Below, piece by piece: positions 16,146 through 23,373 of a DNA stretch of 64,000 bases (the stretch's first letter is position 1; every line of letters begins with the position of its first letter). This DNA is from Microtetraspora sp. NBRC 13810 (GTDB lineage: Bacteria > Actinomycetota > Actinomycetes > Streptosporangiales > Streptosporangiaceae), in assembly GCF_030268685.1 (NCBI RefSeq), contig NZ_BSRQ01000006.1, positions 248,001 to 312,000 on the forward strand, given 5' to 3'. The notes beneath the pieces were generated by a model. The model searched no databases. It saw nothing but the letters and a program-made list of their open reading frames with translations, and had not been told where the DNA came from. The position numbers and the translations under genes are program-made.

Positions 16146-17039
16146 ATGGCCTCGCGGACCCCCGGCCAGAATGCTTGGGCCGGTGATACAACGCAGGGTG
16201 TGGAGGATCGTCGAGATCGGTTGCGGACGCTGGGTGAGTTGCTGCGGCGGTTGCGTAAGGACGCAGGGCTGACCGGTAAGGAACTGGCAGTGCGGGCCGG
16301 GGTGGCTCAGCCAACGATCTCCCGGATTGAGACTGGGCGCCTGCTCCCAGTGCCCGAGACAGTGGATCGGCTCGTCGACGCGCTCGGCCTGGAGGCGGCA
16401 AACCGCGGGGAGTTGGATGCCCTACTCGTGCGGCTGCGCGATGAGGTCTCCCGACTGAAAGGCGGACTGGCCGGCCGTGAGGCCGCGAACGCTGCAAGGG
16501 TGCGCGCGGCCCGTCGGGTCACGTCGTTTCAATCGGCAATGATCCCGGCGTTGTTGCAGACAGCGGAGTATGCCCGCCTGGCGTTGGCGTTCGGCCGTGA
16601 TGTGGATCAGGACGACGTGGCCAAGGCTGCCGCGGTCCGGGTTGAGGTTCAGGCGGTGTTGTTCGAGTCGGGGCGGAAGTTCTCGTTCGTGCTGACCGAG
16701 GGTGCGGTGCGCACCTGGCCTGGTTCTCCTCTGCTGATGCGGGCACAGCTGGATCGGCTGGTCCAGGTGTCCACGTTGCCTCACGTGTCGGTTGGCGTGG
16801 TCCCGTGGTCGGTGGAGGCTCCGGGATTCCCTCTGCACGGCTTCACGATCTATGACGGGTCGATGAGCGTAGTGGAAAGCCTGACTGGTGATCTCACGCT
16901 CAGCGAGTCGGGCGAGATCGTGGCCCACGAGGAGTGCTTCGAAGCTTTCGGCAACGTGGCCGTGTATGGCGATGACCTGAGGAATCTTCTGGGGCGGATC
17001 GGGGCGGAGTACCAGGAGTTGGCGACCCACCTCGCCTGA
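16146..17039 (+). CDS. XRE-family regulator with DUF5753
   Basis: A 297-residue protein. The N-terminal helix-turn-helix spans about residues 28-80 (LGELLRRLRKDAGLTGKEL, AVRAGVAQPTISRIETGR, then a leucine-rich helix). The C-terminal part from about 125 is DUF5753: FQSAMIPALLQTAEYARLALAF, SFVLTEGAVRTWPG, MRAQLDRLVQVSTLPHVSVGVVP, GFTIYDGSMSVVESLTGD. Such proteins usually pair with a small DUF397 protein or an ATPase-domain anti-sigma-like protein; here the next gene is the latter. It probably regulates the cassette that follows. Confidence 0.9.
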   Translation: MASRTPGQNAWAGDTTQGVEDRRDRLRTLGELLRRLRKDAGLTGKELAVRAGVAQPTISRIETGRLLPVPETVDRLVDALGLEAANRGELDALLVRLRDEVSRLKGGLAGREAANAARVRAARRVTSFQSAMIPALLQTAEYARLALAFGRDVDQDDVAKAAAVRVEVQAVLFESGRKFSFVLTEGAVRTWPGSPLLMRAQLDRLVQVSTLPHVSVGVVPWSVEAPGFPLHGFTIYDGSMSVVESLTGDLTLSESGEIVAHEECFEAFGNVAVYGDDLRNLLGRIGAEYQELATHLA

Positions 17040-17106
17040 GCGACGTATTTATGCGTTGAATACCTTGAGTGATACGTAGAGTCGCTCATACGCTGCCAGT
17101 GTGGAT

Positions 17107-17122
17107 GTATAGCCCCCTAGAC
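17107..17122 (-). promoter_or_regulatory. 16-bp operator motif, site 1
   Basis: GTATAGCCCCCTAGAC is the reverse-orientation copy of the consensus GTCTAGGGGGNTAGAC. It ends 14 bp before the ATG of the ATPase gene. Five further copies lie at 17887, 17911, 20739, 20783 and 20827. Confidence 0.65.
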
Positions 17123-17136
17123 GCTGGAGCAGCGCC

Positions 17137-17544
17137 ATGTCGGTCCCACGCATCTCCCGCACCTTCCTCGGAACACCTCGATCCATCGCCGAAGCTCGCC
17201 ACTTCGTCAACGCCATGCTCAACGGCTGGCCAGAAGCCCCGGACGCCGCACTGATCGTCAGCGAACTGGCCACCAACGCCGTCCGCCACTCCCAGAGCGC
17301 CCGCACTGGCGGTCGGTTCACCGTGTCGATCCAGATCACCACTGACCGCCTCTGGCTCGGCGTCCAGGACGAGGGCGGCCCGTCACTCCCCCAAGCCTCC
17401 CCACCTCACCCGGACGAAGAGAACGGGCGCGGCCTACTCCTGGTCACCGAACTCGCGGCCAAGTGGGGCGTAACCGGAGACCACCACGGCCGCACCGTGT
17501 GGGCACTCCTGGAACTGCTCCCGAAGTCGGCAATCCAGCCATGA
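17137..17544 (+). CDS. RsbW-like ATP-binding protein (HATPase_c)
   Basis: A 135-residue single-domain GHKL ATPase. The N-box is ALIVSELATNAVRHSQSAR, the G1-like box is LWLGVQDEGGPSLP, and ENGRGLLLVTELAAKWGV carries the G2 region. Length and architecture match the anti-sigma/serine kinase family (RsbW, SpoIIAB) that is very abundant in actinomycetes. It follows the XRE-DUF5753 gene, overlaps the next gene by ATGA, and shares a cassette with a PP2C phosphatase, which suggests phosphorylation-based partner switching. Specific targets are unknown. Confidence 0.88.
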   Translation: MSVPRISRTFLGTPRSIAEARHFVNAMLNGWPEAPDAALIVSELATNAVRHSQSARTGGRFTVSIQITTDRLWLGVQDEGGPSLPQASPPHPDEENGRGLLLVTELAAKWGVTGDHHGRTVWALLELLPKSAIQP

Positions 17545-17810
17545 CGTGCGTGGCACCTCACGTGCCCGTCCCGCAGACTGATCACGTACGGCTCACCTGG
17601 CTCGCCCCGCATTCCGGCGTCCGTTGCCGGGTGCTCGCTTGGACCTGCCACTGCCGTTCGGTCATCTACGAACTGTGCGCCTCCGGCGGCCAGGTCTACC
17701 TACGCCGGACCATCCAGGGCGACTCCCCCACCGTCCAGGAGACCTCTCGAATGTGCACGACCGAGGGGCACGACCTGTGGACGGCCGTTCTGACAGGTCG
17801 TGCGAGATGA
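17541..17810 (+). CDS. Small Cys-containing protein coupled to the ATPase
   Basis: An 89-residue protein whose ATG overlaps the ATPase stop (ATGA), so translation is probably coupled. It contains VRLTWLAPHSGVRCRVLAWTCHCRSVIYELCASGGQVYLRRT and ends WTAVLTGRAR. The Cys cluster C-x6-C-x-C and the strand pattern suggest a small beta-rich domain, perhaps metal-binding. Similar proteins often follow RsbW-like genes in actinomycetes, in my recollection. Function unknown. Confidence 0.7.
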   Translation: MTCVAPHVPVPQTDHVRLTWLAPHSGVRCRVLAWTCHCRSVIYELCASGGQVYLRRTIQGDSPTVQETSRMCTTEGHDLWTAVLTGRAR

Positions 17811-17886
17811 CCAGGGGCGTCCCGAATCGGCGTTCCGCGATCCGGGCAGTCAGTATGAAAACAGGTGAAACGCTTAGATCCGTACT

Positions 17887-17926
17887 GTCAAGGGGGATAG
17901 ACGGCATATCGTCTAGGGGGCTAGAC
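17887..17926 (+). promoter_or_regulatory. Tandem 16-bp operator motifs, sites 2 and 3
   Basis: GTCAAGGGGGATAGAC (17887-17902) and the perfect palindrome-arm copy GTCTAGGGGGCTAGAC (17911-17926) are 24 bp apart centre to centre. They end 30 bp before the GTG start of the HTH gene at 17957. Confidence 0.7.
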
Positions 17927-17956
17927 TCGGCGGAGCACCACGGAAAGGGAACCACC

Positions 17957-18799
17957 GTGCCACCGAGCGAGCTTGAGCGGATCGCCGCCATAGACGACCC
18001 GTACCTGTTGATCCGCGCCGCGACCGAACGGCTCAGCGCTGCCCAGCAGGAGGTAACCGAGCTGGCACGGCTCCGGCGCCGGGTGATTCAGGAACTGCAC
18101 GCCCAAGGTATCTCCTACGCGCAGATCGCTGAACAGGCCGGCCTGTCACGCGGGCGTATCCACCAGATCAAGCACACCGGCCCCGCCCCCGAGGGCGCGT
18201 TCCTCGGCATGGGCACGGTGACCGTGGTGACTCCCCTGCGTCTGGACCCCGAAAAGCAGCGCCCCGTCCTCGCCCTGGACGACATGCGCTCGGGGCAACG
18301 GCTGGAAGAACTCGCCAAGTCCTTCGGGCTCGCCGTCTCCTCCGACAACGTCACCATCGACGGCCGGATCGACCTCAACCGCCCCAACCTCGTCGTCGTC
18401 TGCGGCCCCCGCATGTCCGAAGCTATGCACACCGCCTACGACACCGACCCCGTCATCCGCTGGGAACGTGACGACCTCGGCTGGCTGCTCCGCGACACCC
18501 GAACCAGCGTCGCCTACCGCACCGGCACCCACCTCGACCCGCCGCAGCCAACCGACTCGGCCTACCTCGGCCGTCTCCCCCGCCCGGACGGCAAGGGCAC
18601 CTTCCTGGCCATCGCTGGCATCCGCACTAACGGCTCCCTCGGCGTGGTGGACCTCCTCACCTCCGAGATCGCCACCATCTGGGGCCAGGTCGGCAACGAG
18701 CGCTTCTCCACCGTGGTCAGCGTCGAGTACGACCCCGACACCGACGAACCAGTCCGCACCGAGCTGGCCAGTCCGCTATACCGACACGAGGACGACTGA
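17957..18799 (+). CDS. Sigma-like HTH protein with C-terminal sensor region
   Basis: A 280-residue protein starting at the GTG at 17957, with GGAAAGGGA upstream. Longer frames would translate through the operators. Residues 15-75 contain a helix pair and a sigma-region-4-like HTH (ELHAQGISYAQIAEQAGLSRGRIHQIKHTG). The rest (about 90-280) is a soluble domain with LNRPNLVVVCGPRMSEAMHTAYDTDPVIRW, FLAIAGIRTNGSLGVVDLLTSEI and VVSVEYDPDTDEP. This C-terminal domain is a recurrent actinobacterial companion of HTH proteins with unknown ligand. The next gene begins 2 bp after its stop. Confidence 0.8.
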   Translation: MPPSELERIAAIDDPYLLIRAATERLSAAQQEVTELARLRRRVIQELHAQGISYAQIAEQAGLSRGRIHQIKHTGPAPEGAFLGMGTVTVVTPLRLDPEKQRPVLALDDMRSGQRLEELAKSFGLAVSSDNVTIDGRIDLNRPNLVVVCGPRMSEAMHTAYDTDPVIRWERDDLGWLLRDTRTSVAYRTGTHLDPPQPTDSAYLGRLPRPDGKGTFLAIAGIRTNGSLGVVDLLTSEIATIWGQVGNERFSTVVSVEYDPDTDEPVRTELASPLYRHEDD

Positions 18800-18800
18800 C

Positions 18801-19619
18801 ATGCGGCTCAGTCTCGCCACCGAACCGGCCTACGCCGACCGCCCCAACGAGGACTTCATCGGCGCCACCCCCAGCTCGGTAGTCCTCCTCGACGGCGCCG
18901 GCACCCCGGCCGACCTCGAATCAGGCTGCTCCCACGGCGTCGCCTGGTTCTCCCACACCCTCGGCTCCACTCTCCTGGGCGCGATGACACGAGGCGACTC
19001 GCTGACCGAGATCCTCGCCGACGGCATCAAAAGCGTCGCCTCGATGCACGATCACACCTGCGACCTGTCCCACCCCGGCTCCCCTTCGGCAACCGTGGTC
19101 CTGGTCCGCCGTACCGGCGACATTCTCGACTGGCTGGTCCTGGCCGACTCCGTCCTCATCCTGGACACCCCCGGTACCGACCCGATGGTCGTCTGCGACG
19201 ACCGCGAAGCCCAGGTCGGCAACCAATACCGCGGCCCCATGAACGCAGCCACCGGCGGCACCCCCGAACACCGCCAAGCCCTCAGCCGCTATATGGACGC
19301 CATGCGCGCCCACCGCAACACCGACGGCGGCTTCTGGGTCGCCGCCGTCGACCCCCTCGCCGCCGAACAAGCCCTCACCGGCACCATTCCCACCGACCAC
19401 GTACGCGCCGCCGCCATCCTCAGTGACGGCGCCTCCCGCCTCGCCGACCGCTTCCACCTGGCCACCTGGCGCCAGGCCCTCGACCTGCTCGACGCTTCCG
19501 GCCCCGAAGAACTCATCGCCCAGGTCCGCAAGGCCGAGCACAGCGACCCGAACGGCACCCGCTGGCGACGCGGCAAAATCCATGACGACGCTACTGCGGC
19601 TTTGTGGCATTTCGCCTGA
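18801..19619 (+). CDS. PP2C-type Ser/Thr phosphatase-like protein
   Basis: A 272-residue protein with PP2C metal-site motifs: AYADRPNEDFIG (motif 1 Asp), SSVVLLDGAGTP (motif 2 DG), SPSATVVLVRRTGDILDWLVLADSVLIL in the core, and ILSDGASRLADRF near residue 210. It dephosphorylates Ser/Thr in known homologues. It starts 2 bp after the HTH gene and forms one transcription unit with it. Beside an RsbW-like ATPase, it probably opposes kinase activity in a partner-switching circuit carried on the mobile element. Confidence 0.85.
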   Translation: MRLSLATEPAYADRPNEDFIGATPSSVVLLDGAGTPADLESGCSHGVAWFSHTLGSTLLGAMTRGDSLTEILADGIKSVASMHDHTCDLSHPGSPSATVVLVRRTGDILDWLVLADSVLILDTPGTDPMVVCDDREAQVGNQYRGPMNAATGGTPEHRQALSRYMDAMRAHRNTDGGFWVAAVDPLAAEQALTGTIPTDHVRAAAILSDGASRLADRFHLATWRQALDLLDASGPEELIAQVRKAEHSDPNGTRWRRGKIHDDATAALWHFA

Positions 19620-19655
19620 TGCCAAGCACCGACTGCAGGATCAAGGCAGGCAGGG

Positions 19656-20102
19656 TCACATAATCGGTGGCGTACTTGGTGCCTGCACAGCTGGCGGAAG
19701 GGCCGCCTGGGCTGCTGACGCTTGGGCTCGACGTAGCTCCTTCAGATCATTGGAGGTTGTGCGCCGGAGAACGAAAATTTTCACGAGCGCAAATACGCTT
19801 GGACCAGACAGAAGCAGCGCAAGCCATGGCTGTGCATGGATGCCAAGCATCACGGCGCCAGCCAGCGTGCCGATCGCAATAAGGAGGCCAGCAACAAGAC
19901 CCGTCATGTGCTGCACATGGGCCCGACGATCTTTCTTTTCCTCCATCTCAGCATTCAGCTGAGCCAAACGAAATGCTTCCTCGCGGGCAAGTTGAGGCTC
20001 CAGCGCTTTCAGAGCAACCCGTAGGTGTTCAGGTGAAAGCTGGCCCCACATCTTGCTGATCTCGTAGCCGGTTAGCGACCGTTGTGACTGATCAGGAGTC
20101 AC
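19656..20102 (-). CDS. Two-TM membrane protein, DUF2335-like
   Basis: A 148-residue protein. The N-terminus is a helical cytoplasmic region LSPEHLRVALKALEPQLAREEAFRLAQL rich in Glu/Lys, followed by VQHMTGLVAGLLIAIGTLAGAVMLGIHAQPWLALLLSGPSVFALVKIFV with two membrane segments, then an Ala/Pro tail. Layout resembles DUF2335 predicted membrane proteins; I hold that assignment loosely. Its start overlaps the stop of the upstream gene (20099), so the two form a coupled pair transcribed against the rest of the element, typical of accessory cargo. Confidence 0.65.
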   Translation of the reverse strand: MTPDQSQRSLTGYEISKMWGQLSPEHLRVALKALEPQLAREEAFRLAQLNAEMEEKKDRRAHVQHMTGLVAGLLIAIGTLAGAVMLGIHAQPWLALLLSGPSVFALVKIFVLRRTTSNDLKELRRAQASAAQAALPPAVQAPSTPPIM

Positions 20103-20398
20103 TCGGATTCCCCTCCGCCTCCGCGTAGTACGGGAGCCCGCTCTGCACGGAGATGATCCGGCGGCGGTCCGAGACGTCGGAACAGTCGGTCTAAATCATC
20201 ATCGAGAGAGGCGGCCCGTGGTCGCTCAGTCCACAGATCAAATCTAGGGTCTCTGTACACGCGCTTAGTACCGACGGCGCCGATCTGCCAACCCATACAC
20301 GTCGCAAACGCATCTTGGGAAGTCCACACTTTTTCACAGCGTGCAATTATTCTGGCGCGCAGAGAAATCAATTTTTTGAGGAACCAGTTCGTTGACAT
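20099..20398 (-). CDS. Small hypothetical protein coupled to membrane protein
   Basis: A 99-residue basic protein beginning MSTNWFLKKLISLRARIIARCEKVWTSQDAF, with AAGGAG 6 bp upstream of the ATG. It continues with RVYRDPRFDLWTERPRAASLDDDLDRLFRRLGPPPDHL. The N-terminal amphipathic helix could contact the membrane. Its 3' end overlaps the DUF2335-like gene by 4 bp. Codon usage is less GC-biased than in neighbours, which fits recent acquisition. No family recognised. Confidence 0.6.
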   Translation of the reverse strand: MSTNWFLKKLISLRARIIARCEKVWTSQDAFATCMGWQIGAVGTKRVYRDPRFDLWTERPRAASLDDDLDRLFRRLGPPPDHLRAERAPVLRGGGGESE

Positions 20399-20738
20399 GT
20401 TGCTCCTTGCGGGGGCACATGACCTTTCCGGCAGCTTCAGGGCATCACAAGATCTTTCGTACCCTATAATCCGTTACCTCACCCCTCCACGCGACTACCC
20501 GCGAGGCCCTACGCGCGTAACCGCGAGTTAGCAGCCACGCTTGTCGTCGGCTGGACGCGACCTACGGGCAGGCTTTGACCTTGCATCACAGCCACGGTCC
20601 ACGGCGCCCGGTGAGGCTATGCAGTTTGCGTGCTCAGCAGTTCGACAGACTTCCCCGCTTGAGCGAACCAGTGAGATCATTTGTACGCTTAGTGCATATA
20701 TGTGCGCTTCGTGACGCGCCCCAGTCTCACAACGCGCC
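20399..20738. other. Intergenic region between cargo and the pra operon
   Basis: A 340-bp gap, AT-richer in parts. It must hold the promoter for the minus-strand pair (before 20398). No gene is supported. Confidence 0.5.
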
Positions 20739-20842
20739 GTCCATCCCCCTAGACAGTTCGACGATCGCACTCTATCTTTGCTGTATACCCCCCTAGACAG
20801 CTCCATGGAGGCCGGTGGCCACCACTGTCTAGAGGGGTAGAC
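20739..20842 (+). promoter_or_regulatory. Three operator motifs with exact 44-bp period (sites 4-6)
   Basis: GTCCATCCCCCTAGAC (20739-20754, reverse), GTATACCCCCCTAGAC (20783-20798, reverse) and GTCTAGAGGGGTAGAC (20827-20842, forward) start exactly 44 bp apart. The last ends 15 bp before the pra ATG. Equal spacing places the sites on nearly the same DNA face, consistent with cooperative repressor binding at the promoter of the transfer/replication genes. Confidence 0.72.
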
Positions 20843-20857
20843 GAAAGGAAGAACACC

Positions 20858-21292
20858 ATGGCCATCCAAGGCCCCATCCCGATCAACTTCGAGCAGGTCT
20901 TCCCGCACGGCTGCTACATCGTCGGCGAGGTCGAACAGGTCAAGGACTTCGACGCCTCCAACAAGGGCCGCACCGTCTTCGCCAAGGACAAGACCACTGG
21001 CGAACTGGTGTGGCAGGTCGCGGTCATGGACGCCGACCCCACCGTCAAGGTCACGCAGAAGACGGTGGCGGTGAAGATCCTCGCCCCGGTCCAGCCGGTT
21101 CCGCCGGCCCCGGTGCCGGGTCTGCCCATCACGCCGGTCGAGTTCGACGGCATGACCATCACGCCCTACGTCGCCCAGGCCACCGGCCGACTGGCCTACT
21201 CCATCCGCGCCACCGGCATGCGGGCTCCCCGTACCGCCGCCTCCGCAGCACCCACCAAGAACAACTCTGCCTCCGGAAAGGATGCCGCCTGA
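20858..21292 (+). CDS. pra: Replication, integration and excision activator (Pra-like)
   Basis: A 144-residue protein recognised as the Pra-type activator of pSAM2-like elements: FPHGCYIVGEVEQVKDFDASNKGRTVFAKDKTTGELVWQVAVMDADP at residues 13-60, a Pro-rich linker, then GLPITPVEFDGMTITPYV and GRLAYSIRATGMRAP. In pSAM2, Pra switches on replication, excision and integration genes. GGAAG lies before the ATG at 20858. It heads the operon and is preceded by three operator sites. An older, broken copy is at 8389-8771. The family call is from remembered sequence similarity. Confidence 0.82.
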   Translation: MAIQGPIPINFEQVFPHGCYIVGEVEQVKDFDASNKGRTVFAKDKTTGELVWQVAVMDADPTVKVTQKTVAVKILAPVQPVPPAPVPGLPITPVEFDGMTITPYVAQATGRLAYSIRATGMRAPRTAASAAPTKNNSASGKDAA

Positions 21293-21564
21293 TGGCACGC
21301 CGCCGAACTCAACACACGAGCATCATCAGCCTGAACACCGGCTGTGGTGCCCGTGCCACCAACCACCCCTACCCCGTCCGCACGCCCGTCCTGGCGCTCG
21401 ATTTCGGCGCGCTGTCGGTCCTGATCACCACCTCGGCCAGCGACGTGGTGACGGACGCCGACGTCGAGTTCGCCCGCCAGCTCGCCCGTGAGGCGTGGCT
21501 CTTCGCCCGGTCGGTCGAGCGTTCCTTCCACGGCCCGGCGAACGGCAAGGGCGTGGCGGCGTGA
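21292..21564 (+). CDS. Conserved AICE hypothetical protein
   Basis: A 90-residue protein whose ATG overlaps the pra stop (TGATG). It starts MARRRTQHTSIISLNTGCGARATNHPYPVR, then VLALDFGALSVLITTSASDVVTDADVEFARQLAREAWLFARSVER. The strand-turn-strand then helix pattern suggests a small alpha/beta protein. It is conserved in position in the decayed element at 8771. Role unknown; its coupling to pra suggests regulation or replication support. Confidence 0.75.
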   Translation: MARRRTQHTSIISLNTGCGARATNHPYPVRTPVLALDFGALSVLITTSASDVVTDADVEFARQLAREAWLFARSVERSFHGPANGKGVAA

Positions 21565-21866
21565 ACGAGCACCAGCCCTACACGCTCGCCACAGCATCGA
21601 TCGACGAGGAGGGGACCCGGCTCTCCATCTCCTTCAACACCCCGGACCTGTCGGTCACGGTGCTAAACGCCGACCACGAGCGGCCGTTCCTGAACCTGGC
21701 CAACCGCCAGGCATGCGTGTCGATCACCACCACCGGGGCCGGACCGGTCACCGCACAGGACCTCACCCTCGCCCGCGAGCTGTTCAACGCCGCCGCTCGC
21801 TACCTGTCCGAGTGCGAGCGCCTGCACACCGGTCGGTCGCCCGACTGCCACGAGATTCCGGCCTGA
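21561..21866 (+). CDS. Conserved AICE hypothetical protein
   Basis: A 101-residue protein starting at a GTG that overlaps the previous stop (GTGA). It has YTLATASIDEEGTRLSISFNTPDLSVTVLNADHERPFLNLANRQA, then DLTLARELFNAAARYLSECERLH. It is collinear with the preceding gene, with a similar strand-then-helix layout, so the two may be ancient paralogues. A broken copy lies at 9041. With no separate xis gene in this element, this or the previous protein is a candidate directionality factor, which is speculation. Confidence 0.72.
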   Translation: MNEHQPYTLATASIDEEGTRLSISFNTPDLSVTVLNADHERPFLNLANRQACVSITTTGAGPVTAQDLTLARELFNAAARYLSECERLHTGRSPDCHEIPA

Positions 21867-21948
21867 CACGTAAGCGGGGCCGCTGGAACTGGTCCTTCCC
21901 GCGGCCCCTCGTCTCCCCAGAAGCGATTCAAGAGAGGTCTCCAGCCTA

Positions 21949-23373
21949 GTGTTCAAAAAGCTGCCCGGCGATCAGGTCTCTGGCCTGGTCTCCACCACGC
22001 CCGACACCGCCGTCGTCTTCCGCCCGGCCGTCGTCCAGACACCGGCCATCCTCACTTTCCTGATCTTCCTCGGTCGTCTCATCACCGGAACCGTCAGACT
22101 AATCTGGCGTCACCCCGTCGCCCTGGCCGTGCCCACCGTCCCGGTCCTCCTGGGCTGGCTGTACGGCTGGCAAGCCGCCCTCATCACGGTCACTGTCCCG
22201 CTGTCCATCGTCATCGCGTGGGCGTTGCACGACCGGGACTCGTTCAACCACTGGATCGGCCGACGGCTGCTGGCCTGGTGGCGGCTGATCTGGGTCTACC
22301 GGAGGCACTGGCAATCGGTGATGATCGTCTCCGGTCTGGGCCGTCATCTCCGTGGCCGTGACTACCTGCCCCGGCTCATGCGCGTCCGCTGCACCTCATG
22401 GGCCGACGAGGTCACGGTCAAAATGATCGCCGGACAGTCAGCCACGGACTGGTCCGACCGGATCGAACACCTCGCGCACGGCTTCGGCGCCCGCTCCTGC
22501 CGAGTCTCCATCGCTCGCGCCGGACGTCTGCTGCTGACCTTCCCACGCCAAGACCCTCTCGCCGTCCCGCTACCGGCCGTCCCCATCCCCGAAGAGGCTG
22601 CGGTCGGCCCGGTCGAGATCGGCACACGCGAAGACGGCACGCCGTACCGGCTCAAGGTCCACGGCACGCACGTTCTGATCGCTGGTGCGACCGGGGCCGG
22701 CAAGGGCTCGTTCCTGTGGTCCACGGTCCGCGGTCTGCTCCCCGCAGTGTGGGCCGGGCTGGTGGAGGTCTGGGCGCTGGACCCCAAGCTCATGGAACTG
22801 TCCTACGGGCGGGAGCTGTTCACCCGCTACGCCGCCGATCCTGCCGAGTGTGCCGACCTGCTCGACGAGGCCGTATCGGTGATGCAGAAGCGCGCGGGCC
22901 GTTTCGCCGGAGTGCAGCGTTCCCACACGGCCACCGTGGAAGATCCGTTCGTCCTGGTGCTCGTCGACGAGGTCGCCTTCCTCACCGCCTATCAATCCGA
23001 CAAGCAGCTCCGCCACCGCATCTCGGCTGCCCTGGCCACTCTCACCACGCAAGGCCGCGCGGTCGGTGTCGGTGTCATGGCGGCGTTGCAGGACCCTCGC
23101 AAGGAGGTCATGAACATCCGCAACCTGTTCCCCGACAAGATCGCCCTCAGGCTGGACGAATCCGAACAGGTGGACATGGTCCTCGGCGACGGCGCCCGCG
23201 ACCGTGGCGCACTGGCCGACCACATCTCGCCCGTCCCGGAGATCGGGGCAGGGGTCGCCTACGTGCGCCTGGAAGCCTCACCCGACCCGGTACGGGTGCG
23301 GGCGGCTTACGTCTCCGATGCGGATATCCGCGCGATGGTGGCCGCCTACGCAGGCTGGGGTGAGGCCGCGTGA
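21949..23373 (+). CDS. traSA: FtsK/SpoIIIE-like DNA translocase (TraSA type)
   Basis: A 474-residue conjugal DNA pump. Two membrane segments lie at about residues 31-50 and 58-85. The motor domain has Walker A GATGAGKGS near 245 and Walker B VLVLVDEVAF near 335, followed by LTTQGRAVGVGVMAALQDPRKEVMN, typical of Tra proteins of actinomycete elements. These move double-stranded DNA between mycelial compartments, unlike relaxase systems. The GTG start at 21949 follows an 80-bp gap from the previous gene. The 3' end overlaps repSA by 4 bp. Confidence 0.93.
   Translation: MFKKLPGDQVSGLVSTTPDTAVVFRPAVVQTPAILTFLIFLGRLITGTVRLIWRHPVALAVPTVPVLLGWLYGWQAALITVTVPLSIVIAWALHDRDSFNHWIGRRLLAWWRLIWVYRRHWQSVMIVSGLGRHLRGRDYLPRLMRVRCTSWADEVTVKMIAGQSATDWSDRIEHLAHGFGARSCRVSIARAGRLLLTFPRQDPLAVPLPAVPIPEEAAVGPVEIGTREDGTPYRLKVHGTHVLIAGATGAGKGSFLWSTVRGLLPAVWAGLVEVWALDPKLMELSYGRELFTRYAADPAECADLLDEAVSVMQKRAGRFAGVQRSHTATVEDPFVLVLVDEVAFLTAYQSDKQLRHRISAALATLTTQGRAVGVGVMAALQDPRKEVMNIRNLFPDKIALRLDESEQVDMVLGDGARDRGALADHISPVPEIGAGVAYVRLEASPDPVRVRAAYVSDADIRAMVAAYAGWGEAA

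Noticed and set aside
20739-20842. CRISPR-like array (regular 44-bp spacing)
   Set aside because: Only three 16-bp palindromic units in mixed orientation upstream of a start codon, and no cas genes; operators explain it better.
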